In this document: positions 22,211-32,724 of the stretch, in pieces
Layout of the letters: each line of letters opens with the position of its first letter
Position numbering within the stretch: the first letter of the stretch is position 1
The notes under the pieces: generated by a model
What the model was told of the DNA's origin: nothing
The model's database searches: none
What the model saw: only the letters and a program-made list of their open reading frames with translations
Origin: Charina bottae
Lineage: Eukaryota > Chordata > Lepidosauria > Squamata > Charinaidae
Assembly: GCA_023362775.1 (NCBI GenBank)
Contig: JALMGJ010000001.1
Coordinates: forward strand, 64,862,001 to 64,926,000
Reading direction: 5' to 3'
DNA: 64,000 nucleotides
Made by a program: the position numbers and the translations under genes

Positions 22211-22990
22211 CCCCTTCGAAAGGGCAGGCTCCGGGGACCCCGAAAATGCCCTTGGTTCCGGCAGGGAGGCAAAAATCGCGCATGCAGGCTGCCGGGCTTC
22301 CCGACGCACAGCTGATTGGCGCGGTGGGGGGGGGGACGGGGTGGAAATTCTCTGTGCTGATCAGCTGTGCGCCGGGAAGCCCCGCGCGTGATTTTTGCCT
22401 CCCTGCTGGAACCGAGGGCATTTTCGGGGTCCCCAGAGCCTGCTCTTCCAAAGGGACAGCGGCAGCAGCGGCGTCCTGGAACCCGGAAGCACTGATGGCC
22501 CACCACCGCCGCTGCCCCTTCGAAAGGGCAGACTCCGGGGACCCCGAAAATGCCCTCCGTTCCGGCAGGGAGGCAAAAATCGCGCGTGCAGGCTGCCGGG
22601 CTTCCCGACGCACAGCTGATTGGCGCGGTGGGGGGGGGGGACGGGGTGGAAATTCTCTGTGCTGATCAGCTGTGCGCCGGGAAGCCCCGCGCGCGCGCGA
22701 TTTTTGCCTCCCTGCTGGAACCGAGGGCATTTTCGGGGTCCCCAGAGCCTGCTCTTCCAAAGGGGCAGCGGCAGCGGCGGCATCCTGGAACCCGGAAGCA
22801 CCGATGGCCCACCACCGCCGCTGCCCCTTCGAAAGGGCAGACTCCGGGACCCCAAAAATGCCCTCGGTTCCGGCAGGGAGGCAAAAATTGCGCGTGCAGG
22901 CTGCCGGGCTTCCCGACGCACAGCTGATTGGCACGGAGAATTTCCACTCCAGGTGGCCTGGCAGCGCGCACGCGATTTTCACCTCCCTGC
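22211..22990. repeat. Tandem repeat, about 306-bp units x 2.6, with internal inverted symmetry
   Basis: The start CCCCTTCGAAAGGGCAG recurs at 22211, 22515 and 22824, giving units of 304 and 309 bp and a partial third. Inside each unit GAGGCAAAAATCGCGC is mirrored about 110 bases later by GCGCGATTTTTGCCTCC, so single strands could fold into a long hairpin. Confidence 0.85.
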
Positions 22991-23029
22991 CAGAACTGAG
23001 GGCATTTTCATCAGCGCTTCCGGCTTGTC

Positions 23030-23094
23030 ACGCGACACACTTGGGGGCCCCCGGCGACACAGTATTGTGTCGACACACAGTTTGGAAAGCCCTG
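23030..23094 (-). mobile_element. Embedded end of the GC-rich hAT MITE family
   Basis: GTGTCGACACACAGTTTGG leads to AAAGCCCTG at 23094, the terminal repeat of the MITE family found at 1885, 24525, 26040 and 54344. I could not find its other end inside the composite element, so it is a fragment or was captured by recombination. Confidence 0.65.
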
Positions 23095-23439
23095 GGTTAA
23101 GGCGATGGGCAAGTGCCCGTCGTCAAGATGGCTGCCGGAGACGGAGGCTTCCAAACTCTCGTGAGACTGTGTGAAGCCCGTCCCCGGAGGAAAAAGAGAG
23201 GCTGGGCCTAGGCGGTTGCCAGGGGTATGCCCACAGCCACACACACCATGCCCGCTGCCGCGCCTGCCCCGCCACACTCGCTGCCGCACCTGCCCCCGCC
23301 ACACTCGCTGCCGCACCTGCCCCCACCACGCCCGCCACGCCTGCCTGCGGAAGAGCCACACTCAAGGGGCCAAAGAGCCGCATTTGGCTCGCGAGCCGCC
23401 ATTTCCGACCCTTGCATCAGACTATGATAGGAAAAATGT

Positions 23440-23752
23440 AGTAATATACTTCTTGTAATAGTTTTAAGAGGTTTATATATCATATCATATTTTATATATG
23501 ATATTTTACTCTTTATAAAGACTTATATTAAATTTTAGTCATGATAATTAATAAGATCATATTTAAATTTGATTAAGGGGCTCACCTACATTGTGATGAA
23601 TGTATTTTAATATTCAATTGGAATTTGTAATTTAACTTATAATTTTAAAACTACTTCAAATCAGATGGTACATATTGTAAGGCTCAATGAGTATACTTTT
23701 GTAGAATTGTATCTTGTACTGGTCAGTGACCGTAATAAACTAGAATGAATGA
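23440..23752 (+). mobile_element. LINE 3' end sharing the ACCGTAATAAA terminus
   Basis: The stretch ends GGTCAGTGACCGTAATAAAC followed by GAATGAATGAA, the same terminal motif as the LINE at 19380-19975. No coding sequence is recognisable, so only the end is supported. Confidence 0.5.
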
Positions 23753-23924
23753 ATGAAAGATATAGTGCTGTAAACAATGATACTGGTACAGAAAATATAT
23801 AGTTTTATCACTTTCTATATAAATGTATGAGTAAAGACTAGTTTATATACACACATACGTGCACCAATACCCACATATACGTGGGTTTATACCCACACAT
23901 ACGTGTACCCATACCTACATATTC

Positions 23925-24365
23925 TTTGAGTCATCAAATCAGTGTTGACTCTTTTTTTGTATAGTCGAAGGCTTTTTTTTTATCCCACCTTTATTATTGT
24001 TTTGTAAATAACTCAAGGCAGTGAACATACCTAATACTCCTTCCTCCTCCTATTTTCCCCACAACAACCACTCTGTGAGGTGAGTTGGGCTGAGAGAGAG
24101 TGACTGGCCCAAGGTCACCCAGCCGGCTTTCATGCCTAAGGCAGGACTAGAACTCACAGTCTCCTGGTTTCTAGCCCAGCACCTTAACCACTAGACCAAA
24201 CTGGCTCTTAGTGACCACATACATAGATTTTCTCCATGATGATCTGTCTCTAACCTGGTCTTTCAGGTCTTCCAACAGTGCACTCATCACCACTGTAACT
24301 GAGTCCATCCACTTTCCTGCCACCTTTCCCAGCATTAGAGCCTTCTCTAGGGAGCTAGGTCTTTG
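23925..24365 (-). mobile_element. BovB-like RTE 3' end, split by a SINE
   Basis: On the minus strand 24365-24209 reads KALMLGKVAGKWMDSV, then VMSALLEDLKDQVRDRSSW and a run ending VVTK, the end of an RTE pol. Its continuation AAGAGTCAACACTGATTTG lies beyond the SINE at about 23961-23940. The family is more diverged than the BovB at 50173. Confidence 0.75.
23972..24208 (-). mobile_element. tRNA-derived SINE inserted in the RTE end
   Basis: On the minus strand the head AGCCAGTTTGGTCTAGTGG and GGTGCTGGGCTAGAAACCAG is tRNA-like. The body has GTGACCTTGGGCCAGTCAC and the tail is AATAAAGGTGGGATAAA. The related copy at 37168 has the same parts. It interrupts AAGAG|TC of the RTE tail. Confidence 0.85.
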
Positions 24366-24524
24366 CATATGTGTGCAAAACCCACATATTTTTACCTATC
24401 TAAATAAAAGCCATGATGCCAATTTAAAATGTAATTGTAATGCCTTTTTTAGGGATATGAAAATAATAAACATTTTAAAGTGTTAATTGAAAATGAAACT
24501 AGAATTGGTACTGAATGCATAGAC

Positions 24525-24773
24525 CAGAGCTTTCCAAACTGTGTGTCGCGACACAAAAGTGTGTCGCCACACACAGCGTGGTGTGTCGCCACACCACCCG
24601 GAAGCGGCGGCGCGTGCGTGCACGGTGGCCGCCATGCACACGCCCCCCGCGCCGCTGCACGCCCCCCCGCGCCACCGTGCACGCACACCGGCGCACGTCC
24701 CCCTCGCGCCGCCACCGTGCGCGCGCGCGCCGCCGCCGATGTGTCGCCAGCGGCAGCACTTTGGAAAGCCCTG
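24525..24773 (+). mobile_element. GC-rich hAT MITE, copy 2
   Basis: Ends CAGAGCTTTCCAAACTGTG and CACTTTGGAAAGCCCTG are flanked by identical 8-bp duplications GCATAGAC (24517-24524 and 24774-24781). The interior is over 70% G+C by eye with CCGCCGC and CGCGCGCG runs. Confidence 0.92.
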
Positions 24774-24781
24774 GCATAGAC

Positions 24782-25564
24782 CATGGGACTTTTTTACAAC
24801 TATACTGCTTCTTTTTCAAGACTGGACAGCTTTTTAAGTCATCTTATCTCCTTCCAGCAAGCTGTTCCCTTTAAACAGCACATCATAATTTTAACTCACT
24901 AGATGCCCATTACTGAATTGGACAGATTATGTAAATATTACCCTTCAAATCCCTGCTGTATCACAAACTTAATTTCTGAAAGAGTTAAGAATGACATTAA
25001 ATGAAAACCTACACGTTCAACAACCACTTCCAATTTCTTACAAACTCCAGGAAGGAAGAATAAAATCAGCAATCGCATAACATAACTCTTGGAAGAATTT
25101 GCTTGTACTTTCAAACTTTGTTGCTTAATAACTATATTAGGCTTCACAATCTCAATGAAACTCACTATGAAGTATTGTGCATTCTTGTAATTTGGCTAAG
25201 CTTTAATTGTTTTGCTCTCAACCATCATTACCCAACTGCATCCTTGTGTATTTTAATGCTCTTCAGTTGATACTTTCAATCCACCATAGGAGAAGTGGTG
25301 AGCAGCCCCTCCTCTCTCCTAGCCATGCTGATGATGCAAGTAAAGCAACAATCTCCTCACTTATAATGCAACTGTCAACATCATAAAGTCTCATTTGCCT
25401 GCAACTGTTTCTATGGGGGCAGATACTGAAGGTTTCCAGCTCATATAAAAGCATTTACATGTACAAAAAGGTTCCATGCACTGTAAGGGTAGGAACTAGT
25501 TTTTCACCTTCATCATTACATGACAAGGAGAGAGAGGGCCTGCACACTACTTTTCCCATATTCA
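24782..25564. other. Unannotated intronic sequence
   Basis: No exon or repeat was recognised on either strand. Confidence 0.4.
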
Positions 25565-25612
25565 ATAGCTTCCTTCCCTCCTTCCCTCCTTCCTTCCTTC
25601 CTTCCCCCCCTC
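25565..25612. repeat. (CTTC)n-type pyrimidine microsatellite
   Basis: CCTTCCTTC and CCTCCTTC units form a 48-base pure C/T tract. Confidence 0.9.
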
Positions 25613-25640
25613 CAGCCAGCTTCAGCCTGACTGATTAGAT

Positions 25641-25952
25641 CTAGCAGGGAGACTCTGCTGCAAATCCCACACTTTCAGGTGAGGTGGTTCAGATGGCAGA
25701 TGCAAGGAGGCGTTGTTTTCTGTTGCAGCATTGAAATTGTGGAACAGCCTCCCTCTTTGCTAATCTTTTGAAAGCTCGTAAAGACAGCTGTTTTGGACAG
25801 CCTTGTCATGATTCAATTTGATGTTGCCATTTTTTATTCCCTTTGTATTCTAGCAGTGTTCTTATGCTTTTATTTTTGTATGGGACTTGTTTCACATTGT
25901 ATTTTTTCTATGTGAGCCACTGAGAGTTGTTTTAATTATGGTGGAATAAAAT
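25641..25952 (+). mobile_element. Old CR1/L2-type LINE 3' end
   Basis: A decayed frame reads VAALKLWNSLPL, the conserved coding end of these LINEs (compare APTLWNMLPPEV at 32380). The 3' part GAGCCACTGAGAGTTG and GGTGGAATAAAATATG is a diverged terminal signature. Confidence 0.6.
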
Positions 25953-25954
25953 AT

Positions 25955-26038
25955 GTTTAATACATACATACATACATACACATTGAACACCTTAAGGTTT
26001 AATACATACATACATACATACACATTGAACACCTTAAG
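25955..26038. repeat. 42-bp tandem duplication
   Basis: Two perfect 42-base units, each starting GTTTAATACATACATACATA and ending GAACACCTTAAG. The second abuts the MITE at 26040. Confidence 0.97.
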
Positions 26039-26039
26039 G

Positions 26040-26277
26040 CATAGCTTTCCAAACTGTGTGTCGCGACACATTAGTGTGCCGCAACAAAACCCGGAAGTGC
26101 TGATGGCGCGTCGCACACCACTGCCACACGTGCCGCCGTAGGGGCAGCAGTGGCACGCCATCAGCGCTTCTGGGTTTTAGCGCCACACACAAGGCTGCCG
26201 CCGCCATGCGCACCGCCACCATATGTGCCGCCGCCGCCGTTGGTGTGTCGCCAACGGCGGGACTTTGGAAAGCACTG
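26040..26277 (+). mobile_element. GC-rich hAT MITE, copy 3
   Basis: Ends CATAGCTTTCCAAACTGTG and ACTTTGGAAAGCACTG are flanked by identical CCTTAAGG (26032-26039 and 26278-26285). Confidence 0.92.
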
Positions 26278-26942
26278 CCTTAAGGTAACACCAGAACATG
26301 GCTACTGCTAGAATGGAAGGAAGTGTTTATGCATTCTTTACAAGCTAATTCAAACTATATCTGATTATAGTACAAATGAAGGGCAGTGAGTCCATGCAGG
26401 ATATGAAAGGACACAAATTAATGGTATATGTCCAGATCAACAAAAGTGTGGTTGTGCATACAAGTAAAAATTGTTAATCTAAGCCAAATCTTAGATGAGA
26501 TGTGTAATAGGATTGTATTAGCAGTTAAGTATGGTTCAATCATATAAATAATATTTCCAGCTTGGAGATTCTACTATCAGATACAGTGTGAGGCAGAATG
26601 ATAAATGATACATGAAAACTTTCAGGGCTTTTAACTGAATGAAGCATTTTTTAAATATGACAGCACAATTCAGAATTTGAATATACAGCTAAGTGCACTG
26701 CTGAAGGCCAAGTAAGCAGAAATCAAAATGGATTTCAAAATTCAGGGAAAACATTTATAACTCTTAAAACGATAAGATGGCCACCAGTTAAAATCATCCA
26801 ATGATTAAAAGCCTTTAAATGAATACATATTAATGAGCCATTGGATATCTCTCCTTGCCTCCCTTAGCCTTTGCATTCAGGGGAGGGGAGATGAAGGAAG
26901 GGAAGATCAACATTCCCTATACTTGCATGTAGAGTGAGGCCC

Positions 26943-27775
26943 CTCCTGCAATGACTTGAAAAAAATGCCTGTTCAGTTGACCAAACAGTACTGTTCTTAT
27001 GGTCATACAATAATTGCTTATGAAGCTGGATTGGAAGATGATGCTACTCTGACAGCTAAAACTGCAAATGATCTGGAAGCTCTAGTATTGAAAGTCAAGG
27101 AATGCAGTGAAAAAATGGGACTAAGATTAAATATAAATAAATCCAAACTAATGACAAGAGGTAGAGCAACCAGCCTTAGAATTGATAATGAAGATATTGA
27201 AATGATTGACAGCTTTGGCTTTTAGGATTGGCTATCAGCAGTACAGTAAAGAATCAGCAGTCAGGAAATACATTGCAGACTATGGCTGTAGAAAAAATAT
27301 AAGATGTCATGATGTGTCTACACCAGAAAGATCATAATTGGGCAGGCAATGGTTTGCCCTGTGACACCATGGAAGTGAAAGTTGGACTTTGAAGAAGCAG
27401 GATGGAAAGAGTATTGACATTTTTGTACTTTGGTGTTGAAGAAGACTCCTGAGAATACCATGGATAGCCAAGGAAACAGACCAATGGATCACTGAAGAAA
27501 TCAACCCACAGTTCTCTCTTGAGCACAAATGACCAAGCTAAAATCATTATATTTTGGACACATTATATAAAGACCTAGTCCTCTCAAGAAATCTATAATG
27601 CTGGTAAAGGTGGAAGGAAAGAGAAAGACCAGCAGCAAAGTGGATAGACTCAATTACAGTGGTGATGGGTGTACCATTGGAAGACCAGAAAGACTAGAAT
27701 AGAAAAAGATGATCCAGGATAAGTTCTATCTATGTGGTTGCTAAGAGTCAACTAGGACTTGATGGCACATACTCA
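26943..27775 (+). pseudogene. BovB-like RTE pol remnant
   Basis: The open stretch to 27225 reads DDATLTAKTANDLEALVLKV and GLRLNINKSKLMTRG, the RTE reverse transcriptase palm after YADD, with the first motif residues decayed. Later frames include KTPENTMDSQGN, VEGKRKT and MDSITVVMGVPLEDQKD, and the sequence ends GACTTGATGGCACATACTC, the BovB/RTE 3' terminus. Several frameshifts are present. It belongs to the older RTE lineage also seen at 23925 and 53383. Confidence 0.75.
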
Positions 27776-27810
27776 GTATAATGATTTCATTAATATTACA
27801 GGAAACTCTT

Positions 27811-28232
27811 CACAAATCCCCACAGTGGAAGAATGGATAGTCAAATTAATGGAATTGGCTCAAATGGCGAAGTTAATAGCGTTGATAAGAGAAAATACCA
27901 TGTCTGGATTTGTCTCTACTTGGCAACCACTTTTGGATTATTTGCTTATGTCTGAAAAAAAATGAAGTTTTGATTTTGGGTTCTGATGATTAAATAGTTT
28001 GATTTTATAGAAATAATGTTGCTAGGGTTTAATTAATGGTAAGAGATTATATCTGTATAATATGCATATATATCTGTATTGGAGAAGGTCAGAAGTCACT
28101 CTCTTTTTCTGTTTTCTACCTAATTTTGCACCTTTATAGTTTTTCCTTAGTTCTGTATTCTATCTTATCTATATTCTACATTTTGTATTTTAACTATACT
28201 TTGAAAATTAATAAAGTTATTTTAAAAAAATA
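27811..28232 (+). mobile_element. L1 LINE 3' end with 17-bp target duplication
   Basis: The 5'-truncated insert encodes ELAQMAKLIALIRENTM and WQPLLDYLLMSEKK, the extreme C-terminus of L1 ORF2, then a 3' UTR and AATAAAGTTATTTTAAAAAAA. It is flanked by TATTACAGGAAACTCTT at 27794-27810 and 28233-28249, a perfect match that indicates a recent insertion. Confidence 0.93.
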
Positions 28233-28249
28233 TATTACAGGAAACTCTT

Positions 28250-29243
28250 AACTAAACTAAACTAAAAACCTGCTAAAAGTACTTTTCTCTGAAGTCATTT
28301 GCAAATATTCAATCTGTGAACACAATTTAAAGGTTTAGAAAATGATGTATCAGATTATTAAATGGATTTCTTAAAATAGAATTAAGAAAATACCTGCTCC
28401 ATGAGTAGCAGTGACTTTTCAATATATTAAGATGGAGTATATTTCCTCTATCTTGGAATACATTTTGGAACCCACTGAGTTTATAGGCAAATGTTGACAA
28501 GGGATCAAATAATTCACTATTAATTGGATGATTATGTTTATGACCTGTAATAGACATTTTCTATTTTATTCTGTAGATGGCAATATCCTCAAGCCTAGTT
28601 CTTCAAAGTCTAAGCACATAACTTCATTGTTTCAAAGTCCATATTTTTTTTAAGGAAGATGAAAGGTTTTAAAAACCTGTGCAGTTTAGACTGGATTTCT
28701 GCTGCAGAAAGTTATAAAGTTGGCACCTTTTACTCAATTCATCTGCCTCTGATATGCATTCAGAGCTATGCCTACTTTGTAAGTGACAAAAACAAAGGGG
28801 ATTTTGATAGCTTTCTTCTCCACTATGCCCTACAGAGAAATCACAGTTGGCCTAAGGGTAATGGATTTCTTCCCTTAACCCATCAGGCACACAATTGTTT
28901 ATGAAGTTCCATTTAGCTCAAGCCTATGCAAGTCCTTGGAAGATGATTTGCAAGCATATAAAGAATAATTTGCAGATAATAATGTGGCAAAGTGATTTAT
29001 CTCTCAAGATCAACTGTAAAAATTAGTTATAGTGAACCTTCATATCATAATCAGACTCTGTTCCATGGTTCTTTCTTTTGCTCTTGGTATTTGACAGCCG
29101 TGTTATAATCCACTCTCAAATCCAGTCCCATAAGAGAGGATTACTTAAAGACAACTAACCTAATGCTTTTAAGCTAGTTCTCAATATATGTGCATCTATC
29201 AAACTACTTCTGAATGCAAATGCACAGGAATACTGATTAAGAA
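28250..29243. other. Unannotated intronic sequence
   Basis: Nothing recognisable was found on either strand. Confidence 0.4.
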
Positions 29244-29359
29244 CAATTCTGTTCCTAACTAACCCAAAACAACCAAAAGTCCCATGGCGATTGACGAATG
29301 GCAACGGGGGCAGGACTGTGAAATCCGGAAGCTCCTAGTCATGGACCAGCACATGGGCG

Positions 29360-31186
29360 GTGGATACGGATTCAGTCGCCCTGACTCAAGGATCGAGGCA
29401 GTTGAGTAGTTCGGCAGCTGTATCCACGACTCAGCAGCCCTATTTAGGATCCACTCTGCTCACCCCATATGGGGAGGGGGCTAGAAAAGGTGCCCTAAAC
29501 ATAGTCTGCCTCATTTTCTCCCTGACTGGATTACCGCGACCAGTGGGGTCACCATCTAGCGGTTGTAAAAAACACATGAATTTTGGAACATGGAATATAC
29601 GGACACTGCAAGACAATATGGATAGTGAACGACCTGAACGTAGGACTGCCATTATTGTAAGGGAGCGGAGATGTTTTAATATTGATATAGCAGCACTCCA
29701 AGAAACTCGAAGAGCAGGAGAAGGACAGTTGAAGGAAGAAAAAGGAGGTTATACCTTCTTTTGGAAAGGACTGCCTGAACAAGAACGACGAATACATGGG
29801 GTAGGCTTTGCTATCAAAAACGACCTTGTGAAGCTCTTGTCAGAAGTTCCCACTGGGATTAACGAACGACTCTCAACTCTCCGAATAAAACTCGCCAAAA
29901 ACCAACAGGCAACTATCCTAAGTGCTTACGCACCAACACTAGATGCAGATGAGGATATCAAGGAAAAATTTTATACCCAGCTGGACACCATCTTATCACA
30001 GATACCAAAGGAGGATAAAATTATCCTCCTGGGCGATTTCAATGCAAGAGTTGGGCGGGATTTTGATTTGTGGCCAGGGATCATTGGGAAAGAAGGAGTT
30101 GACAACAGCAACATGAATGGAAGCTTACTTCTGACTAAATGTGCAGAGCATAACCTTGTCATTACTAACACTCAACACCCAACTCGAGACAGTGGACTCA
30201 CCCCGGACTTAGTTTTCTTGTCGGAGCAGTGGCAGTATGCTCTGAGGGGAGAGTTACATCTTTCCCCTTTGTCATGGTCAGATCATGCCCTGGTGACCTT
30301 GAGATTCTCTTATGCCGCCCCACTCCGTAGGGAGGCAGGACCCAATCGATTGGTCCGCCCCCGGCGACTAATGGACCCAATAGGGTTTCAGAGGGAGCTG
30401 GGGGCTGTACCTCAGGATCTACTGCACGCTCCAGCGGAGGTCCTGGCCGCAACCTGGAATAGGGAGGCGGCCGGGGCCTTGGACAGGATCGCGCCTATGC
30501 GGCCTCTCTTGCCACACTTGACCCGATACTCCCCTTGGTATACGGAGGAGTTGAGGGTCTTGAAGAGGGTTAAGAGACGCCTAGAGCGCCGCTGGAGAAA
30601 GACAAGGTCTGTATCTGACCGAACAAAAGCTAGAGTCGCTGTTAAGACCTACCTTGTGGCGGTAAGAGCGGCGAAACGTCAATATTTCTCCGCTCTTATT
30701 GCGTCCGCAGAATGCCGCCCGACGACCCTGTTTAAGATAACAAGATCTCTGTTGGGTAAGGTGGAGTCTGTGACCCACCTACAGGGCCGTGCGGAAGAAT
30801 TTTCTGAGCATCTCCAGGATAAAGTCGCTCAGATTCGGTCTAAGTTGGACTCTAAGCGTGTAGCACAGTCTGGGGAGATGCCGAGGGAACGTCCTTGCCC
30901 GGTTATCTGGGAACAGTTCGATCCTGTTGGACCTAAGGAAGTGGACAGGATCCTTCGGGTTGTAAGGGCCACCACATGTCATCTGGACCCATGCCCTTCC
31001 TGGCTGGTACAGGCAGCCCGGGAGGTGACATGCGGTTGGGTCCAGGTGATGGTTAATGCATCTCTGGGGGAGGGGGTGTTCCCAGCTGCTTTTAAAGGGG
31101 CTTTGGTGCACCCCTCCTCAAGAAACCATCACTGGACCCTACTATATTGGACAATTTTCGTCCTGTCTCCCACCTCCCCTTTTTAG
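29360..31186 (+). pseudogene. 608-codon in-frame fusion: LINE-A endonuclease front joined to CR1 endonuclease back and linker
   Basis: The frame opens without an ATG at 29360. The first fitting ATG is near 29575 (MNFGTWNIRTLQDN). Up to about residue 271 it is LINE-A endonuclease with the motifs WNIRT, LQETR (catalytic Glu) and GDFNARVG. At base 30172 it passes, in frame, into CR1 sequence (PTRDSGLTPDLVFLSEQW), which supplies the final catalytic motif WSDHALV at about residue 305, then the CR1 linker up to a frameshift at 31111-31114. All four AP-endonuclease motif blocks are therefore present in one frame although they come from two LINE families. The fusion is probably untranslated, because no promoter fits it inside an antisense intron. 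Confidence 0.85.
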
Positions 31187-32719
31187 GGAAGGTGGTTGAG
31201 AAAGCGGTGGCGTTGCAACTCCAGAGGATCCTGGATGATACGGATTATCTGGACCCCTTCCAGTCAGGTTTCAGGCCGGGATATGGGGTGGAAACTGCAT
31301 TGGTCGCGCTTACAGATGATCTCTGGCGGGAGCGGGATGGAGGGAGTGCATCCATCCTAGCTCTTCTTGACCTCTCAGCGGCATTCGATACCATCGACCA
31401 TGGTATCCTTTTGGGACGGCTCAGGGAGTTGGGGGTGGGAGGCGTAGTTCTGCGTTGGTTCACCTCCTTCCTCCAGGGCCGTTCCCAATCGGTGGTAATA
31501 GGAGAGGAAAGGTCCGACCCTCGCCCCCTCGTCTGTGGGGTACCGCAGGGTTCAGTTCTTTCCCCTCTCCTATTTAACATCTACATGAAACCGCTGGGTG
31601 AGATCATCCGTCACCATGGGATGAGATACCATCAATATGCAGACGATACTCAATTATATATTTCCATCCCTGGTGAGATAAGTGATGCAGTGGCTACCCT
31701 TTCTCAGTGCCTGGAGGCTGTGGGGGTCTGGATGGGGAACAACAGGCTTCGACTGAACCCTGGTAAGACGGAGTGGCTGTGGATTGATGGCTCCCGTGGA
31801 TCCAGGAAGTTGTCATCTCTAGTTCTGGATGGGGTTGCACTACCCCATTCAGACCAAGTGCGTAATTTGGGGGTTCTTCTGGACTCACGGCTCCTGCTCG
31901 AAGAGCAGGTGGTAGCCGTGGCCAGGAGGGCTTTTGCACAACTTCGTGTTGTGCGTCAGTTACGCCTTTTCCTGGATTGGGAAGCCCTCCGTACAGTCAC
32001 TCATGCCCTGGTCATCTCCCATATAGACTATTGCAACGCGCTCTACATGGGGCTACCCTTGAGGAGTATCCGGAAGCTTCAATTGGTCCAGAATGCGGCT
32101 GCTCGCGCAGTTATTGGTGCGCCTAGATCAGCGCATGTGACACCTCTGTTGCGACAGCTGCACTGGGTGCCTGTGTGCTTCCGGGTCCAATTCAAGGTGT
32201 TGGTTATCACCTTTAAAGCCCTACATGGCATGGGGCCAGGTTACCTGAGGGACCGTCTCATCCCCAGAACGTCGAACCGTCCCACTCGGTCATTCAGAGA
32301 GGGCATGCTACGGATCCCGTCCGTAAAGGAATGTCACCTGACGGGGTCTAGGAGGTGTGCCTTCTCGATAACGGCGCCCACCCTTTGGAATATGCTACCC
32401 CCGGAGGTGAGGCAGGCCTCATCGCTCCCAGCCTTCAGAAAGAACTTAAAGACCTGGTTCTGCCGCCTTGCGTGGGGGGAGGGGGGGAACAGTTCCTCTT
32501 GGGGATGGCTGGTGCCATAGGGCCCTTTTAAACATCCAAACATCATACCACCGCATCTTGGATTTTTATATTTAATTTTAATATATTAGAGTGTTTTATT
32601 GGGTTGTTTTAATTGTCGGATTTTAATTTTTGTGTGTTGTAAACCGCCCAGAGTTCCCTTGCGGGGAGATGGAGCGGTATATAAATTGAAACATAAATAA
32701 ATAAATAAATAAATAAATA
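30172..32719 (+). mobile_element. Young CR1/L2-type LINE, 5' truncated in its endonuclease
   Basis: The 2,548-bp insert starts at TCAACACCCAACTCGAG and ends with the (AAAT)n tail. The sequence AACAC at 30167-30171 and 32720-32724 is a probable 5-bp target duplication that restores LINE-A reading. The 3' UTR has AAACCGCCCAGAGTTCCC and GGGGAGATGGAGCGGTAT, the signature shared by the short CR1 ends in this window. Nearly intact coding sequence shows it is young. Confidence 0.9.
30206..32520 (+). pseudogene. CR1 ORF2: endonuclease C-terminus, linker, reverse transcriptase
   Basis: After the endonuclease end (WSDHALV) comes a basic linker rich in Arg (KRVKRRLERRWRKTR). One missing base in the C-run at 31111-31114 breaks the frame. 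The 457-codon stretch starting at 31147 holds the whole reverse transcriptase: NFRPVSHLPFLGK, LLDLSAAFDTIDH (motif A, Asp), GVPQGSVLSPLLF (motif B), YHQYADDTQLY (motif C, catalytic Asp pair) and the thumb region ending KTWFCRLAWGEGG. The stop at 32518 is followed by the 3' UTR. Apart from the frameshift and 5' truncation the frame is undamaged. It is the reference for decoding the other CR1 ends here. Confidence 0.93.
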
Positions 32720-32724
32720 AACAC

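Larger units (their letters stand above)
21633..23414 (+). mobile_element. CpG-rich composite hAT non-autonomous element
   Basis: The 1,782-bp element starts CAGGGGTCGGCAAACTTTTT and ends CCATTTCCGACCCTTG. It is flanked by CACCAGAC (21625-21632) and CATCAGAC (23415-23422), one mismatch. It contains a 38-bp minisatellite, a roughly 306-bp tandem repeat, and near 23094 the end of a different hAT family. It forms an isolated CpG-rich island in AT-rich intron. Long open frames on both strands here are by-products of GC composition and repeat structure, with no transposase motif. Confidence 0.88.

Noticed and set aside
21693..23383. Many long open frames on both strands (up to 361 codons) in the CpG-rich block
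   Set aside because: They follow the tandem repeats and high GC, exist in several frames at once and show no domain. They are inside a non-autonomous hAT element.
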